A stretch of 64,000 nucleotides of DNA from Zopfochytrium polystomum (GCA_025765615.1 JAIVFJ010000053.1:1-64000), one strand, 5' to 3'. Counted from the stretch's first letter, positions 22,078 through 34,116 are shown. A program made the numbers and translations. Notes: a model not told the origin generated them from the sequence alone.

Positions 22078-23225
22078 ATGACCAAGCTCGTCTCCCTCAT
22101 CGCCGCCTCCACAGCCTTTGTCGCTGCGAGCATCGCCGCCACCGCCTCCCAAACCCTCGCCGCCTCCGCCAACCCCACCATCACCGTCACAAACCAGCCA
22201 ACAACCAACCGCTTCTGCGTCGGCGACACCCTCTCCTACGCCCTCAACCTCACCGAAATTGCGCCCACCAACCCGGTCAACGCCTCTGACACAACTCTCG
22301 TCTCTGTCGCCCTCATGCGTCAACCGGCCGCTCCCGCCAACGCCACAACGGGGTCGACGACCCCCGTGCTCGTCGCCGCGCTTTCCGACCCAGTCGCCGT
22401 CGCGGCCGCTCCCGCAGCGGCGAACGTTTCAATCCCAGCCGCTTCCCTCGGCTTGAGCGGGCTGTTTCTCCAAGTAGACGTGGTTTACGCAAGTGCAAAG
22501 AACGTGTCGGTCGCCACCGCGGACTCGCGTCCGTCATTTGAGGTCGCGTCGGCAGGCAGCTGCTCCTGTCACGCCGTCCCCGACGACCACACCCAAGACC
22601 ACGGCAACGCCGTCGTCATCGTCCTCACCCTCCGTCTCGTCGACGAAATACTCCACGTCGCCATTGCCCTCGTCGTCTTCGCCGTCCAAGTCCTCTTCGT
22701 CGTCTTCGTCGTCGTCATCGTCAACCTCCGCTTCAACATCGTCGTCGACGTCGACTTCGTCCACTTCGTGCAGTACCAGCAGCAGCACCAGCAGCACCGC
22801 ACCGACGACGTCTGCACTCCTGTACAGCGGCGCCGCGGCCATTGGCGCGCCCTCGCTGCTACCCGCCGCCGTATTTGCCGTTGTGGTCGCGGTCCCGATG
22901 ATGGCGCTGGTGTGAGATGGTGTCCCTCACATTTCCGGCCGGCCCCGTGGCGCGACGGAACCTTGTACCTACATATTCTACCTCATTTGTTGCACGATGT
23001 TTCTCTTGTTTCAAAAACACCGACCCCTTTCGTTTGAGTTCAGGAATTTTGCTTCTCTCTCTCATCGTTGGTTTGGCTTTCTGCTTCGTTGTAAACTCCG
23101 TCCTACCAGTTGACTGGCACCCGCAGTGTTTTCGCTCTTGTTCTCGACGCGGCACGATGCGGGACTTTCTTTGGGAGAGGCAAGAGAAGTGAACAGTGGA
23201 TATTATAACCTCACTGAGCAAATAA
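21680..23225 (+). repeat. Left arm of a 1.5-kb inverted duplication
   Basis: Pairs with 26165-27740 in inverse orientation. Upstream flank, coding region and 3' flank (the ACCTCATTTG...AAACAC block, then GCAGTGTTTTCGCTC near 23126) all have counterparts. The coding part is nearly identical, and the flanks are clearly more diverged. Confidence 0.85.
22078..22915 (+). pseudogene. Secreted Ser-rich GPI-type protein, copy A (one-base frameshift)
   Basis: Signal peptide (KLVSLIAASTAFVAASIAAT), then an N-terminal domain of about 140 residues (ITVTNQPTTNRFCVGDTLSY; ASLGLSGLFLQVDVVYASAK; ending SFEVASAGSCS). A poly-Ser/Thr stalk and a hydrophobic C-terminus (SLLPAAVFAVVVAVPMMALV) typical of GPI-anchor signals complete it. 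Compared with copy B (26473-27309) there is one extra C at 22565-22566, which throws the stalk out of frame until the normal C-terminus, 838 versus 837 bases. The domain with its cysteine and exposed beta character resembles small fungal wall proteins of the Ser-Thr-rich GPI class, but I cannot name a family. It is either a very recent pseudogene or a sequence error in a working gene; the otherwise intact reading supports the latter. Confidence 0.8.
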
Positions 23226-23398
23226 ATGAACAGCTGTTGTGTACAACATGTTTGTATTCCTATTTATTTTTGTGTTGGCTGAGCGGGCATGAGCATTCTC
23301 CAAAGTCGGATATTCACGCCCTTTGGGCGGATATCTCTATTTTACTCTCCCACGGTGCACACTTGCACAGCATGCAAACCCTCCGTCTACAAATCTCT
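22916..23398. other. 3' flank between converging genes
   Basis: No gene is seen. Most of it belongs to the inverted-repeat arm. Confidence 0.5.
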
Positions 23399-25073
23399 TC
23401 ACGCCGCAGCAGGCGGCAAATTCTCGTAATCCACCGCCACCGCGACACCATCCTGGGCGACGCGCACCACGATCGGTGCGCCGTCGACGCCGTCTACTGA
23501 AACAGCCAGGTCCGCGACAACGTCCAGAGGCAGCGTCTCACTCGTCAATAGCGCGTTCAGCAAGTCGGTCGTACAAGCCGCCGGCCCGTCGACCGAGTTT
23601 GGCAGGACGACCTGGAACGCGGGGGACGCTGGAGCGTCGGCCGACGGCGGGAGGCGCAGGTCGGCGAAGGTGGCGCCGACGGTGAGGCAGGTGGTGCCTT
23701 GGAAGCGCAGGGTGGCGTTGACGCCTGCGACGGTGATGGGCGCGGCGTAGGGGTTGCGGAGGCGGGCGGTGGCGGCGAGGGTGAGGAAGGGGAGGCCGGT
23801 GGGGTCGTCGCCTTCGGCCAGCGAGGAGAGGTAGACGCGGGCGCCGGCGAAGGAGAGCTTGTCGGCCGCGGGGGGCAGGGTGGTCGGCAGAAACAGGTTG
23901 CTCAGGGCAAAGTCGAGGTGCGGGACGGCGGGGGCGGAGCCGAGGCGGAGGGTGAGGCCGGAGCCGCCGTCGCTGCCGAGGCTTCCGCCAAAGGTGTTTT
24001 GCAGCACCGCGCGTCCCTCGTCGACGGCTTGCTGCCAGGCCGGGTCTGGGTGGAGGCGGAAGGCGGCGCGGTACTTGTTGGGGCCGGGGCGGATGGAGAA
24101 GTTTGGGAGGGTGACCGTGACGACTTTGGTGGCGAAGTGCTCGGCGGTGAGGACCACGTCCGCGTTCAAGTCGAGGGTGATGGCCGACGGGTTGGGGATG
24201 GACAGATCGAAAGCAAAGTCGAGGCCGCTGGAGGAGGCGCCTTGGATGACTGGGGCGGAGTCGATGGATGCGCCTTTGAAGCCGCTCATGCCTTTGTGAT
24301 TAATCGGAAACAAAGTTGTCGTCAAGTTAGAAAAGGGTTGCGGTGGGATCTTTCAGAGAAAGGAATAACGCACCAGTTACGTTGAAGCTCGTAAAGATGG
24401 GTACGCTCTCCAAACAGACGGCAGTCTCGCTTCCACCATCGGAAACCACTGCAGTGATGGTCGCGTGGCCCAAAATATCTCTCTGCACAGGCTGAGGAAA
24501 CAGAACATACTGCGTTAGAATGTTGTCATAAAAGCTGACAGTCGCACTGTCGGAAGCAGCAGTGGGGAATGGCACGTCTTTCAGATCAAACGAAATGACC
24601 GAGCCGCTCTCGCTGCTGCTGGTGCTGCCACTTCCGGTGGCAGTCAAGTCTTTAACGGAGAGCAAGCCAAACGCCTGCCCGAATGACTCTGAAATGTATG
24701 AACCGACTTTAAGGTCAGCCGAGAGCGTCTTGTACGTAAGTTGAGCGCCGCTGGGCAGCAACGGGCTGCCTTGCGGAAGCAACGGCAGCGTCAGCTTGAC
24801 GCCCGACGACGAGAGCGATACGTCGCCGTTGGAGAAGGTGAAGCGGGGCGCGGGGATCTCGATGGCGGGGGCGGCGGTGGAGGGGAACCACGCGCCGGCG
24901 CCGGAGCCGCAGACGGGGCCAGCCGAGACGCAGACCTGACCAGGGCGCGGGGCGCCGCACGGCTCGGCAGCATCGGCGGCGGTATCGGCGACTGGAGCAG
25001 CGAGAGTGGCGGCCGGCGCGACGGCGGCGACGGTGGCGAGCAGGCTGAGGAGTTGGAGTGGTGACATCATCAT
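23399..25073 (-). CDS. Secreted protein with DUF3712/LEA-like beta-sandwich character (530 aa, two exons)
   Basis: Exons 24374-25073 and 23399-24291. The intron starts GTGCGT, has a TTCTAAC branch site and splices in phase 1. The signal peptide (LQLLSLLATVAAVAPAATLA) is followed by a Cys-containing N-terminal stretch (CGAPRPGQVCVSAGPVCGSG). Two long beta-rich regions follow. In the second, SIPNPSAITLDLNADVVLTA, TLPNFSIRPGPNKYRAAFRL and later RLRNPYAAPITVAGVNATLR show the NP-x-x-I and PG-x-N signatures seen in fungal DUF3712 and LEA-14-like domains. No membrane anchor is obvious at the C-terminus. Such proteins are found at vacuolar or cell-surface membranes, but their biochemical role is unclear. 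The gene sits alone between the arms of the inverted duplication. Its leader on the coding strand is a very long CT repeat. Confidence 0.8.
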
Positions 25074-25202
25074 GTATGTTTCCTCTTCTTCTCTCTTCTT
25101 TCCACGCTGTGTGTTGTTTGTGCGTGATATTTATCGTTTCGCACGTAAAAGAAAGTTGTTCAGTACACAACGAGGCCTGTTGGGCGGTCCGCGGACAAGT
25201 AT

Positions 25203-26164
<962 letters not shown>

Positions 26165-27740
26165 ACTAAAAAAGCAAGAAAGAATCACTGTTCATTATAT
26201 TTATTCTTTGTGTTTATAATATTCACTGTTCGCTTTTCTCCCCCCGTCGTGCCGCATCAAGAACATGAGCGAAAACACTGTGTGGACTTACAAAGCACGG
26301 AGCAAAGCCAATGCATAGCAAACCAAGAAAAGTGCCAGTGGCAAGAACGAAAACATGGGGTCAGTGTTTGTGGAAGAAGGGATAGGTTGTGAAGCAAATG
26401 AGGTGGTGGGTGGGACCAGTCCCGCCGGGAGTGGAGGGTGAAGAGGCGGGCTGGGAGTGTGCGGGCGCTATCTCACACCAGCAGCATCATCGGGACTGCG
26501 ACCACAACGGCAAATACGGCGGCGGGTAGCAGCGAGGGCGCGCCAATGGCCGCGGCGCCGCTGTACAGGAGTGCAGACGTCGTCGGTGCGGTGCTGCTGG
26601 TGCTGCTGCTGGTACTGCACGAAGTGGACGAAGTCGACGTCGACGACGATGTTGAAGTGGAGGTCGACGATGACGACGACGAAGACGACGAAGAGGACTT
26701 GGACGGCGAAGACGACGAGGGCGATGGCGACGTGGAAGATTTCGTCGACGAGGTGGAGGGTGAGGACGACGACGACGGCGTTGCCGTGGTCTTGGGTGTG
26801 GTCGTCGGGGACGGCGTGACAGAGCAGCTGCCCGCCGCCGCGACCTCAAAGGACGGACGCGAGTCCGCGGTGGCGACCGACACGTTCTTTGCACTTGCGT
26901 AAACCACGTCTACTTGGAGAAACAGCCTACTCAAGCCGAGGGAAGCGGCTGGGATTGAAACGTTCGCCGCTGCGGGAGCGGCCGCGACGGCGACTGGGTC
27001 GGAAAGCGCGGCGACGAGCACGGTGGTCGTCGACCCCGTTGTGGCGTTGGCGGGAGCGGCCGGTTGACGCATGAGGGCGACAGAGACGAGAGTTGTGTCA
27101 GAGGCGTTGACCGGGTTGGACGACGCAATTTCGGTGAGGTTGAGGGCGTAGGAGAGGGTGTCGCCGACGCAGAATCGGTTGGTTGTGGGCTGGTTTGTGA
27201 CGGTGATGGTGGGGTTGGCGGTGGCGGCGAGGGTTTGGGAGGCGGTGGCGGCGATGCTCGCAGCGACAAAGGCGGTGGAGGCGGCGATGAGGGAGACGAG
27301 CTTGGTCATTCTGTTTCTTTTTGGAGTGGGTGTGATAATGAACTTGAGATGGAACCGAGGGCGGTGTATTGAAGAGTGGTAGCAATGTGTCGAGAAGCGG
27401 TGGCTTGTTTCTCTCGGTTCAGGATGTCCCACTTTTGTACGCGCGAAATTAAAATGAAAAAGCACCGCCACGGTCTGCTGCTTGGTTGGTCTGTCTGCAC
27501 AGCAACCCCGAAACGGTGGCAGTCGGAATACTTTACTGTTTCGCAATGAGGGTTTGATTTTCGTGACTTCGCGCGGGCGAGAGAGACAACGGCAACTCTG
27601 CGCCGCTCCCGCGCCCAGTCGCACGGATGGATCTGAGGAGAGACATTGGCCATTGCATTCAAACACGCTCCGGTGTCTCTCCACATGGCGCCGTCGTCGG
27701 AATTGAAAGCCAAGTAACGCGGCATCCTTCCTTGTTTGGT
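26165..27740 (-). repeat. Right arm of the 1.5-kb inverted duplication
   Basis: Inverse partner of 21680-23225; see that entry. It contains the intact copy B gene. Confidence 0.85.
26473..27309 (-). CDS. Secreted Ser-rich GPI-type protein, copy B (278 aa)
   Basis: Single-exon ORF with the same parts as copy A: signal peptide (KLVSLIAASTAFVAASIAAT), a globular N-terminal domain with one conserved Cys pair (RFCVGDTLSY ... AAGSCSVTP), a stalk made almost entirely of Ser and Thr (serine runs in the middle), and a hydrophobic end (SLLPAAVFAVVVAVPMMLLV) preceded by small residues suitable for GPI attachment. The start is the ATG before the signal peptide; longer open frames upstream are shared non-coding flank. 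The protein is predicted to be exposed on the plasma membrane or cell wall. The two copies differ at only a few codons, whereas their upstream regions differ much more. I cannot assign a molecular function. Confidence 0.85.
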   Translation of the reverse strand: MTKLVSLIAASTAFVAASIAATASQTLAATANPTITVTNQPTTNRFCVGDTLSYALNLTEIASSNPVNASDTTLVSVALMRQPAAPANATTGSTTTVLVAALSDPVAVAAAPAAANVSIPAASLGLSRLFLQVDVVYASAKNVSVATADSRPSFEVAAAGSCSVTPSPTTTPKTTATPSSSSSPSTSSTKSSTSPSPSSSSPSKSSSSSSSSSSSTSTSTSSSTSTSSTSCSTSSSTSSTAPTTSALLYSGAAAIGAPSLLPAAVFAVVVAVPMMLLV

Positions 27741-28189
27741 AATGTGTAAATGTGTTACCCACTCTTCCAGTCACGCAGCCGGAGGCTGCGTGAAATAATA
27801 ATTTTAAAAAGTTAATGGGTCAATGTGGCTTTCAAGTCCGAAATGCAATCAGCTTACTGGAGAGACACTCGACGTTGTTGCAAAGCATCGCCGATGTCTC
27901 TTCCACCTCCCAACAAAGAAGGTTGCTTGCCAAAAATAGAGTAGCGCCGCAGCTGCACAAGTCACGTGAGTCGGCTAGCATAATTAAAACGCTCGTCTTA
28001 TCACTCTCATGACCTGTTATGATCGGTTGTCATGCGAGGTCAAGGGAAATACTTGGCAACAAGGTTGTCTCCGTGATCTGTCTTGCCACTTTTGCACCTT
28101 TTCTCTGACCCAAGCAAAAAGTATGTTCACTCTCCGGGCCTAATATAAATAACAGCCGGCACGCCGCCATTGTGAGCCAAACACACGCA

Positions 28190-28269
<80 letters not shown>

Positions 28270-28298
28270 TCTCTCCTACTCGTTTCCTCTCTCTGCAA
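27310..28298. other. Divergent spacer with dispersed repeat copies
   Basis: Between copy B (minus) and the lectin gene (plus). It holds a further copy of the GGCTTTCAAGTCC repeat at 27828, with the associated GGAGAGACAC and GATGTCTCTT blocks, and the CT tract described next. No gene is seen. Confidence 0.5.
28191..28266 (+). repeat. (CT)n tract in the lectin leader
   Basis: About 38 CT units ending about 30 bases before the lectin ATG. A pyrimidine tract this close to the start is probably transcribed leader or core promoter. Confidence 0.95.
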
Positions 28299-29171
28299 AT
28301 GGCGTTCGCATCGCCATTTGGCCAACCATCTTTCATTAACAAGTCCGGATTCTGCCTCGACGTGCCCGACCACGACTTTGTTGCCGGCAAGCGCCTTCAC
28401 TTGTGGCGATGCGAACAGAGCGGCATTGACACCGGTTCCATGCTCTGGGAGTTCCACCCCGACGGCACAATCAGGACTTCCATCGGCGACCTCTGCCTCG
28501 ACAACGTGGACGCCAAGAACGTCAACGGAAACGGCATCCAGCTGCAACGGTGCAACGGCAACCCGGCTCAAAAGTGGCAGACGCTTCCCAACGGCGCCAT
28601 CGCGAACGTCGGCACGGGCGGCGCTCGCTGCCTGAATCTCAACGGCAACAACCTCGCCAACAACGAGAGGGTCCAGCTGTGGGACTGCAACAACGCCGAC
28701 GGCTCCAACCAGTGGTCGATCGGTCCTCCAACACCGTCGGCCGACTTGCAAATTTACCTTCCGAATCTCGACGTGTCGGGTAAATGCGTCGACACGGTCG
28801 CGAACGGCGGCCCGCGTACCGCTGTGGATCTTTTCACTTGCAACCTCACGCCGGCTCAGCTGTGGACGTTCTCTCCAGATGGCTCGGTGAAGAACGGAAG
28901 GGGACTCTGCCTCGACAACACGAACGGCCAGATCGCGAACGGTAACCCTGTGCAGGTGTTTGACTGCAACGGCACTCCCGCGCAAAAGTGGATCCACCGG
29001 CATGACGGCAGCCTCTTCAACTTGCAGACCCAGAAGTGCCTGGACAACGACTCGGGCCGCAACGTGGACGGAAACAAGCTGCAGATGTGGACCTGCCAGA
29101 GCGGCAACAAGGCGCAGCAGTGGATCTACGCCGGCCAAGTGATTTGTCCCCCGGGCGCTAAAGTTTGCTGA
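28299..29171 (+). CDS. Ricin-B-type beta-trefoil lectin, two domains (290 aa)
   Basis: Single-exon ORF of 290 residues with no signal peptide. It consists of two consecutive beta-trefoil domains (about residues 10-148 and 149-286), each built of three QxW-like subrepeats: NPAQKWQTLPNG, NQWSIG, TPAQLWTFSPDG, TPAQKWIHRHDG and KAQQWIYAG, with regularly spaced GxCLD motifs (GFCLDVPDHD, GLCLDNTNGQ, KCLDND). In this superfamily each subdomain can bind galactose-type or related sugars. Only the carbohydrate-binding module is present; there is no catalytic partner domain in the ORF. Possible roles inferred from fungal relatives are glycan recognition, storage or defence. The C-terminus adds a short Cys-containing tail (VICPPGAKVC). 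Strong subrepeat periodicity makes both frame and family secure. Confidence 0.95.
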   Translation: MAFASPFGQPSFINKSGFCLDVPDHDFVAGKRLHLWRCEQSGIDTGSMLWEFHPDGTIRTSIGDLCLDNVDAKNVNGNGIQLQRCNGNPAQKWQTLPNGAIANVGTGGARCLNLNGNNLANNERVQLWDCNNADGSNQWSIGPPTPSADLQIYLPNLDVSGKCVDTVANGGPRTAVDLFTCNLTPAQLWTFSPDGSVKNGRGLCLDNTNGQIANGNPVQVFDCNGTPAQKWIHRHDGSLFNLQTQKCLDNDSGRNVDGNKLQMWTCQSGNKAQQWIYAGQVICPPGAKVC

Positions 29172-29179
29172 CCGAGACG

Positions 29180-29218
<39 letters not shown>

Positions 29219-29749
29219 CTCTCTCGTCTTTTGTGAGTCGTTTCCGCTTATTTGTTGAAAACTCTAAGATTTGTGGACCTACCCCAACCAAAATTTTCCT
29301 TTGCAGAGGTAAAGAAAAAATGCTTTTGTGCTATGCAGACCGGACCGTCTACCTCCACCACTGCTCCAGCGACCCGGCTGCAGCACCCCGCCGGGCCGTC
29401 TATATCGGTTGGGCAGACAGAACCGCAACAAAAGAAGCGTGAGCGAATCCACATGGGCAATGAGGGAAGAATATATTTAGGGAGAGAAAAAAGCCACGGG
29501 GTATTGTCGAAGGGGAGGTGGGTTCAAATTGCCTGTGGAGAAAGTGGGAGCCGCTGTAATCGACGGAAACCTCTCTGGCTCGCACCGAGTTTTTTGTCAG
29601 CACAAGGAATGAGCGGAGGAACAGATGAAGGGTTTTGTGTTGGAATCGTCATTTTTTTTAAGCGATTGCAGAGGAGCTCGATATGAGCATTAGAGTCGAA
29701 ACAAGCAAAGACGAAACGCGAAGCAACCCGTCGCTTCCTCCAAGCATGT
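29172..29749. other. Intergenic with poly-T run
   Basis: A T-run of about 32 bases at 29187-29218 follows the lectin stop by 15 bases. No gene is seen in the rest. Confidence 0.55.
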
Positions 29750-30288
29750 CTACTTCTTCTTCTTCTTCTTGTCGTCTTTTTCAGCGCCCTGCTTCTTTGC
29801 GCGATCTTCGGCCGCCTTCTTTTGAGCAGCCTCTCTCTCGGCGACTTGCCGTTCCACGTGTTCGTCCTTTTTCTCCATCGAACCTGAAGGCGACCGCGGG
29901 CGCTCGATTTCGTTCACCGACGCCAAAGGCCTTCTGCAACCTGCTCTTTTTCTTGGCCATCTTTTCCACCTCCTTTGCTTTCTCTTCTTCGGAGAGGCCC
30001 TTGAGTCGTCGCTCTTCCTCCTCTTTCAGCCGCGTGGCAAGCTCCATCTCCCGGCGCGCCGCCTCGGCCGCTTCCCGCACTCGCTTATCATCTTCCTCGA
30101 TCGCCTTCTTGTCGTTCAATTTGACTTTCACGATTCGGGGAGCGGGGAAGTGCTGCGGTCAGGAAACTGGGATTGGGAGATTGCGAGGAGGAAAGGGAGG
30201 GCTTACCCGGCGGCCATGCGCTCACGGCCTTGGATAGCAGGACGACGCACAGCAAGAGCGCCAAGATTCTTCCAAACGAGAGCTTCAT
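29750..30288 (-). CDS. Small secreted or ER coiled-coil protein (143 aa, three exons or one frameshift)
   Basis: Exon 1 (30226-30288) encodes a signal peptide (MKLSFGRILALLLCVVLLSK). It joins in phase 0 (donor GTGAGC, acceptor CGCAG) to exon 2 (29918-30152), which encodes HFPAPRIVKVKLNDKK and then a Lys/Glu/Ala/Arg-rich coiled coil. The coding sense continues in another frame at 29750-29883 (MEKKDEHVERQVAEREAAQK, ending in a poly-Lys tail). The two parts are phase-compatible through a putative 34-nt GT-AG intron (29884-29917), shorter than any other intron here; a frameshift is the alternative. A second possible donor for exon 1 (GTAAGC, 19 bases downstream) gives the wrong phase. Function unknown; the charged helix and signal peptide suggest a secretory-pathway or extracellular structural protein. 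Confidence 0.6.
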
Positions 30289-31878
30289 TCTTGCGGCTCG
30301 GGGGCTGGGGGGTTTGTTCTGTTTCCTTCTCTTTTTCTTTTTCCTTTTCTTGTTCTTTTTGTGCGGGGAGCGATTTAGGGGGTGTGACTGGATGAGGGGT
30401 CGGTACTTGGATTCGGGCCAGTTTTTATACGGGCGGGCTTTCACTTTGTGTCTCCCGTCGCCGGTGGAGGAGTTTTGGGCGGTGGCGCGAGGGCCCAGAC
30501 ACAGGGTGGAAGGGTGGAGGCGGACCATCTTCGCTTCTTTTTTTTTTTTTCTTTTTTTTTTCTTTTTTTTTTTTTTCTTTTAGTTGCCCGAATCGGCGGC
30601 TAATCAAGAAGACACAATCAACTCCTCCTTCGTGCCGATTGGCCCCACATTGTCTGTCCCCTTGTGCCTTTTGTCCACCTTGAAGGGTGGTGGGCGCCAC
30701 TTCCACACATGAGCGTCGCACTGATTTTGGTAAGTAGAAATATGCCATGCCATGCGAGCACTGCCAAGTCCCGACGCAACCCACACACAAAAACACACAC
30801 ACACACACACACGCACGCACAGAATTGACTCGTTCAGCCGCCTCGCAGCAAGGTCGGACCTGGCAACCGGTCAATCATCTGGCCTCATTAACTCTCACAC
30901 CGAAACAAACAAAGGAAGAATGAGTGTTGTTGCGGAGCACGCGACTGTTATCCCCCACCCCCTTCTCTCTGATTTTCTCATTTCCTCAATCGATCCAAGG
31001 AGCACTTCGTCGATGTTGGGTTCTCAACCTTTTACGTTCTATTCTCATCCATTTCGACGAATTTTGATCCAAACAAGGCGCCGTGGCCTCACCGAAGTCC
31101 CCTTCCTCCCAAGAACATCGTTTCAAACGGAGGCCCAACAGTCCCTGCGAATTCTCAGAGCGACGCAGTTGCGGGTTATTCTTCGTCTTCCCTTCATTCT
31201 CTGTTCCTCTTGCGGAGATATGCGGCGACCAACAGGCATGGATGGAGGTGAGAAATGAAGCCCACGAGCTAAACGAAAGAAAAAGAAACCAGAGATACAT
31301 ATGCGGCCAGTGGGATTGGGTGCAGGAGACGCTGGAACAAATACCGCAAAGAGAGAAACAAAGAAATTAGGAAGTCCGCCGCCGCGCAGGAATCTGCCTG
31401 ATTTGGAAGTGAGAGAAGCTTATCAGGGGGTAAACCCTGCACGGCTAGGCGGCGGCAGCAGGCAGGACCGAGAGGAAGAGGAAGAGGAAGACAGGAAGTA
31501 GAGGCAACACAACATTGAAAGTATGTGCGTGCAAAGGGAAATCACTGCTATGCTGCTGGGTTTATCATGATGATGATAGGGATGAGTGATGACCCGCAAA
31601 TGGCAAAAAGGCGAATACGGGGAGTAGAGGGTGGCGAGAGTGAGCAAGCTGAAAAAACAAAAAAAAAAAAAAAAAAAAAAAAAAGGGAAAAAGAAACGAG
31701 ATAAGCACCATATGGGAAATAACAACTCGGTTGAAATTGGCTTTGCGGGATCGTGGTGCCAACCCAATAACAAGCAAAACGATCAGGGAACCCTCCTCTC
31801 CGATCCGAACCACACTCGCCACCCGACAACGCCCCCCGACACGTCCCCACTCCGTGCCCCAAACCCATCCAACGGACC
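30289..31878. other. Intergenic with T-rich and A-rich runs
   Basis: About 1.6 kb without a supported gene. T-rich blocks lie at 30330-30358 and 30538-30580, a (CA)n at 30792-30816 and an A-run at 31659-31683. Only low-complexity ORFs occur. Confidence 0.5.
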
Positions 31879-32747
31879 CTACTGCTTCACGCCCGTCCCA
31901 TCGCCCTGCTCCACAACATACTGCTGCTGCTGTTGCTGCTGCTGTCCCTGCGGGGGGTACGCCGCGTTGCCGTAGGGCGGAGCGGGCGGGGTGTACTGCG
32001 GGACATACACATCGCCCGGGGCTGCGGCGACCAGCACCTTTCCGTCCGGGGTGATGTACTGGCCGTCGACGACGGTGACGACGGTGGTTGTGGGCGGGTA
32101 GACGGCGGTGCCTGGGGCGGCGCCCGATGCTGGGTATCCGACGGCGGCGGGGGTAAGCGACGTTCTGCTGGATCATGTTGTTCGCGCGGGAGCGGCGGCG
32201 GGCGATGCAGGCGAAGAGGACGATGAAGAATAGGAGGAAGAGGATCCAGCCGAAGAAGAAGGCCGGGTTGTAATAGTAGTAGTAGTCTTTTTTGAATTTT
32301 TTTTGAAGAGGGAGCGGGCAGGAAGAGCGGTTAGTGTGGAAACGGGGGCATGATCGTGAAATGGGGTCTTGTCGGGATCGCTGTTGCTGAGATCCACGGC
32401 ATCCGTAGCGATGTGGTGGGGGGTGGGGGGAGGACGGGAGGGGAAGGATGGTTCCAAGCACAGCCTTGCCACAGCCACACGCACGATTGACGGGTCGTCA
32501 TCAGCCCACGCTCTCTCGATCCCTGCTTGCTGGAGGCAGAGGGCGATCGAAGCACCAACACACACACGTTGCACACGCTCTTTCTCTTTGCCTGAGACTT
32601 ACCTCGCCTGTGCAGAGAAGACGACGAAGACGGCGCAGCACTCGCACGGTCCGCCGCCGAGGTGAGAAGAAGAGTGACGGCGGCGAGGAAGGCGGCGGCG
32701 CCGTGCGACGCAGTGGAGGAGGAAGATGGCGCAGACCTCGTCATCAT
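31879..32747 (-). CDS. RCR-like single-pass membrane protein (two exons, one frameshift)
   Basis: Exon 1 (32603-32747) encodes a signal peptide (AAAFLAAVTLLLTSAADRAS). The intron has a GTAAGT donor, a CCACTAACC branch site and an A-rich acceptor. Exon 2 (from 32286) starts DYYYYYNPAFFFGW, followed by the membrane helix ILFLLFFIVLFACIARRRSR with a basic stop-transfer. The cytosolic tail is Tyr/Pro/Gln-rich (GYPASGAAPG, TTTVVTVVDGQYITPDGKVL, QYTPPAPPYGNAAYPPQ, then polyGln). The frame shifts by one base at the G run 32149-32153 (C run on the gene strand), just after MIQQNVAYP; both sides are clearly coding. A Tyr-rich juxtamembrane segment, a helix followed by Arg residues and a Pro/Tyr tail resemble yeast Rcr1/Rcr2 proteins, which affect chitin deposition and endosomal sorting. 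The family call is tentative. Confidence 0.65.
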
Positions 32748-33040
32748 TGCTGAAATTTCTATTTTTTTATTTTTTTATTTTTTTGTCTTTTTTTTGAGTG
32801 CTCACATTTGAGAAAAGAGAAAACGAAAATAACAAAGTTCCAAAACAGGACACACACACAGTCTGACTCTCGCTCGCTCTCTCTGTCACTCTCTCTCTCT
32901 GTCTCTCACCCCCTCTCTCTCTCTATCTCCCTCTCTATCTCTCTCTCTCGCTCCCTCTCTCTCCCAACCCAGGAAATATTTTCATTTGCCGATGGGAGCA
33001 GGGCGACCACATAAGATATCTTAAGGCAGAGCCTTGCAGC
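32748..33040. repeat. T-rich and CT-rich simple sequence
   Basis: T-runs at 32760-32795 and a CT/TC-rich microsatellite at 32865-32965, upstream of the RCR-like gene (minus strand). No gene. Confidence 0.6.
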
Positions 33041-33356
33041 TCGCCCGCATGTGTAACAATAATCCAGCATAAAATGCTGCATTAAACAAAAATATCACTT
33101 GCCAAAAATGGAGCAAAGGGCATTATTCCTGCCAAAAACTGCAGGTCTCTTTCCCATGTAATTGAACTGCGCTGGAGATACCGAACAAAATTTTTATCCT
33201 TGCTCTTGCCTTCACTTGCAACTGATTTTGTGGCGGGATTCGCAGCCTTAGGCTGCAATCTACTCACTGCCAAACCTATTCACATGTTTTGTGAATTCTG
33301 CATCACTGCCACCTGATAGCAGGAGCAAACATTTGCAGCATTTAGCTGCAATCTAC

Positions 33357-33771
33357 TTGTAAACAGTCTGTTCTGAGTGAGTGAGTGGAAGGTGTGAATG
33401 AAGTGGAGATGTGTGTTTGTGGGTGGTCCTTCTCCCCAACTTGGAGAGAAAGAGAAAAACTCTGTCATGAATAATTGACACATAATGATGATATGCATGC
33501 TATAATAGTTGCAAGGCAAGCGTGACTGGCACAGAGTAAAAACCTCTCCTATATTATCTGCTTGAGCAGAGGAGGAGGAAAACTGTTAACACCGGGTTTC
33601 ATTCCACTTAATACTTGGAGTATTTGTCAGCAGTGCAAGCCAGTGCCGAGGTCTGCATTGGCGGTGGCTCGCTCTCCCATGGGCATCATGACAATAACTG
33701 ACAGTCACAATAGGTTCGGGTCCATCTTGTGCCTCTTGCTGCTAACCAGTCACTTCCACCAAACAGGACTA
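33357..33771 (+). repeat. Repeat R, copy A (paired with 35685-36398)
   Basis: Runs from TGTAAACAGTCTG through GTGGTCCTTCTCCCCAACTT and AGTAAAAACCTCTCC|TATATTATC to the CTAACCAGTCAC tract. The same sequence occurs inverted at 35685-36398, where the marked position is interrupted by a solo LTR. Confidence 0.75.
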
Positions 33772-33818
33772 TTCAACTTCAACACCATAATTGTGTTAAT
33801 AGCTAATTTTCTGTTTAC

Positions 33819-34116
33819 TGTTATGAATCACCCTCTGGAACCTCTGGAACCTTCTAGAACATTCCTTCATGAAACCTTGTGGAACCTTCTGGAGCCTTTT
33901 TTGCTTTCCTGACTTGCCTTGTTGTCATTGGTATCATTGTATTACTAATTGCTCTTTCTGGAACTTTCTTTGAGTCTTGACAAGGAATACTCTCCAAAGG
34001 TATAAAAGGGGGATGGGGGACCTGTCCCATCCCTAAAGTGAATTATTGTTTCCAATACAATCATCACTCCTCTCAGTTCCTTGTCTGCCTTGTCCTGCCC
34101 TGCCCTGTTCCTGACA
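33819..34116 (+). mobile_element. Solo LTR, 298 bp, with target-site duplication TTTAC
   Basis: Begins TGTTATGAATCACC and ends CCTGTTCCTGACA, flanked on both sides by TTTAC (33814-33818 and 34117-34121). It contains a TATAAAAGG box at 34001 and tandem GGAACCTTCTGGAA-type motifs (33835-33900) that may be enhancer-like. It is the same length as the copy at 35909-36206. No internal retrotransposon sequence is attached, so it arose by LTR-LTR recombination. Confidence 0.92.

Noticed and set aside
32331..32602. Continuation of the RCR-like exon 1 frame past its donor
   Set aside because: The frame turns to low-complexity sequence; the GTAAGT donor, CTAAC branch site and in-phase acceptor give a coherent membrane protein instead.
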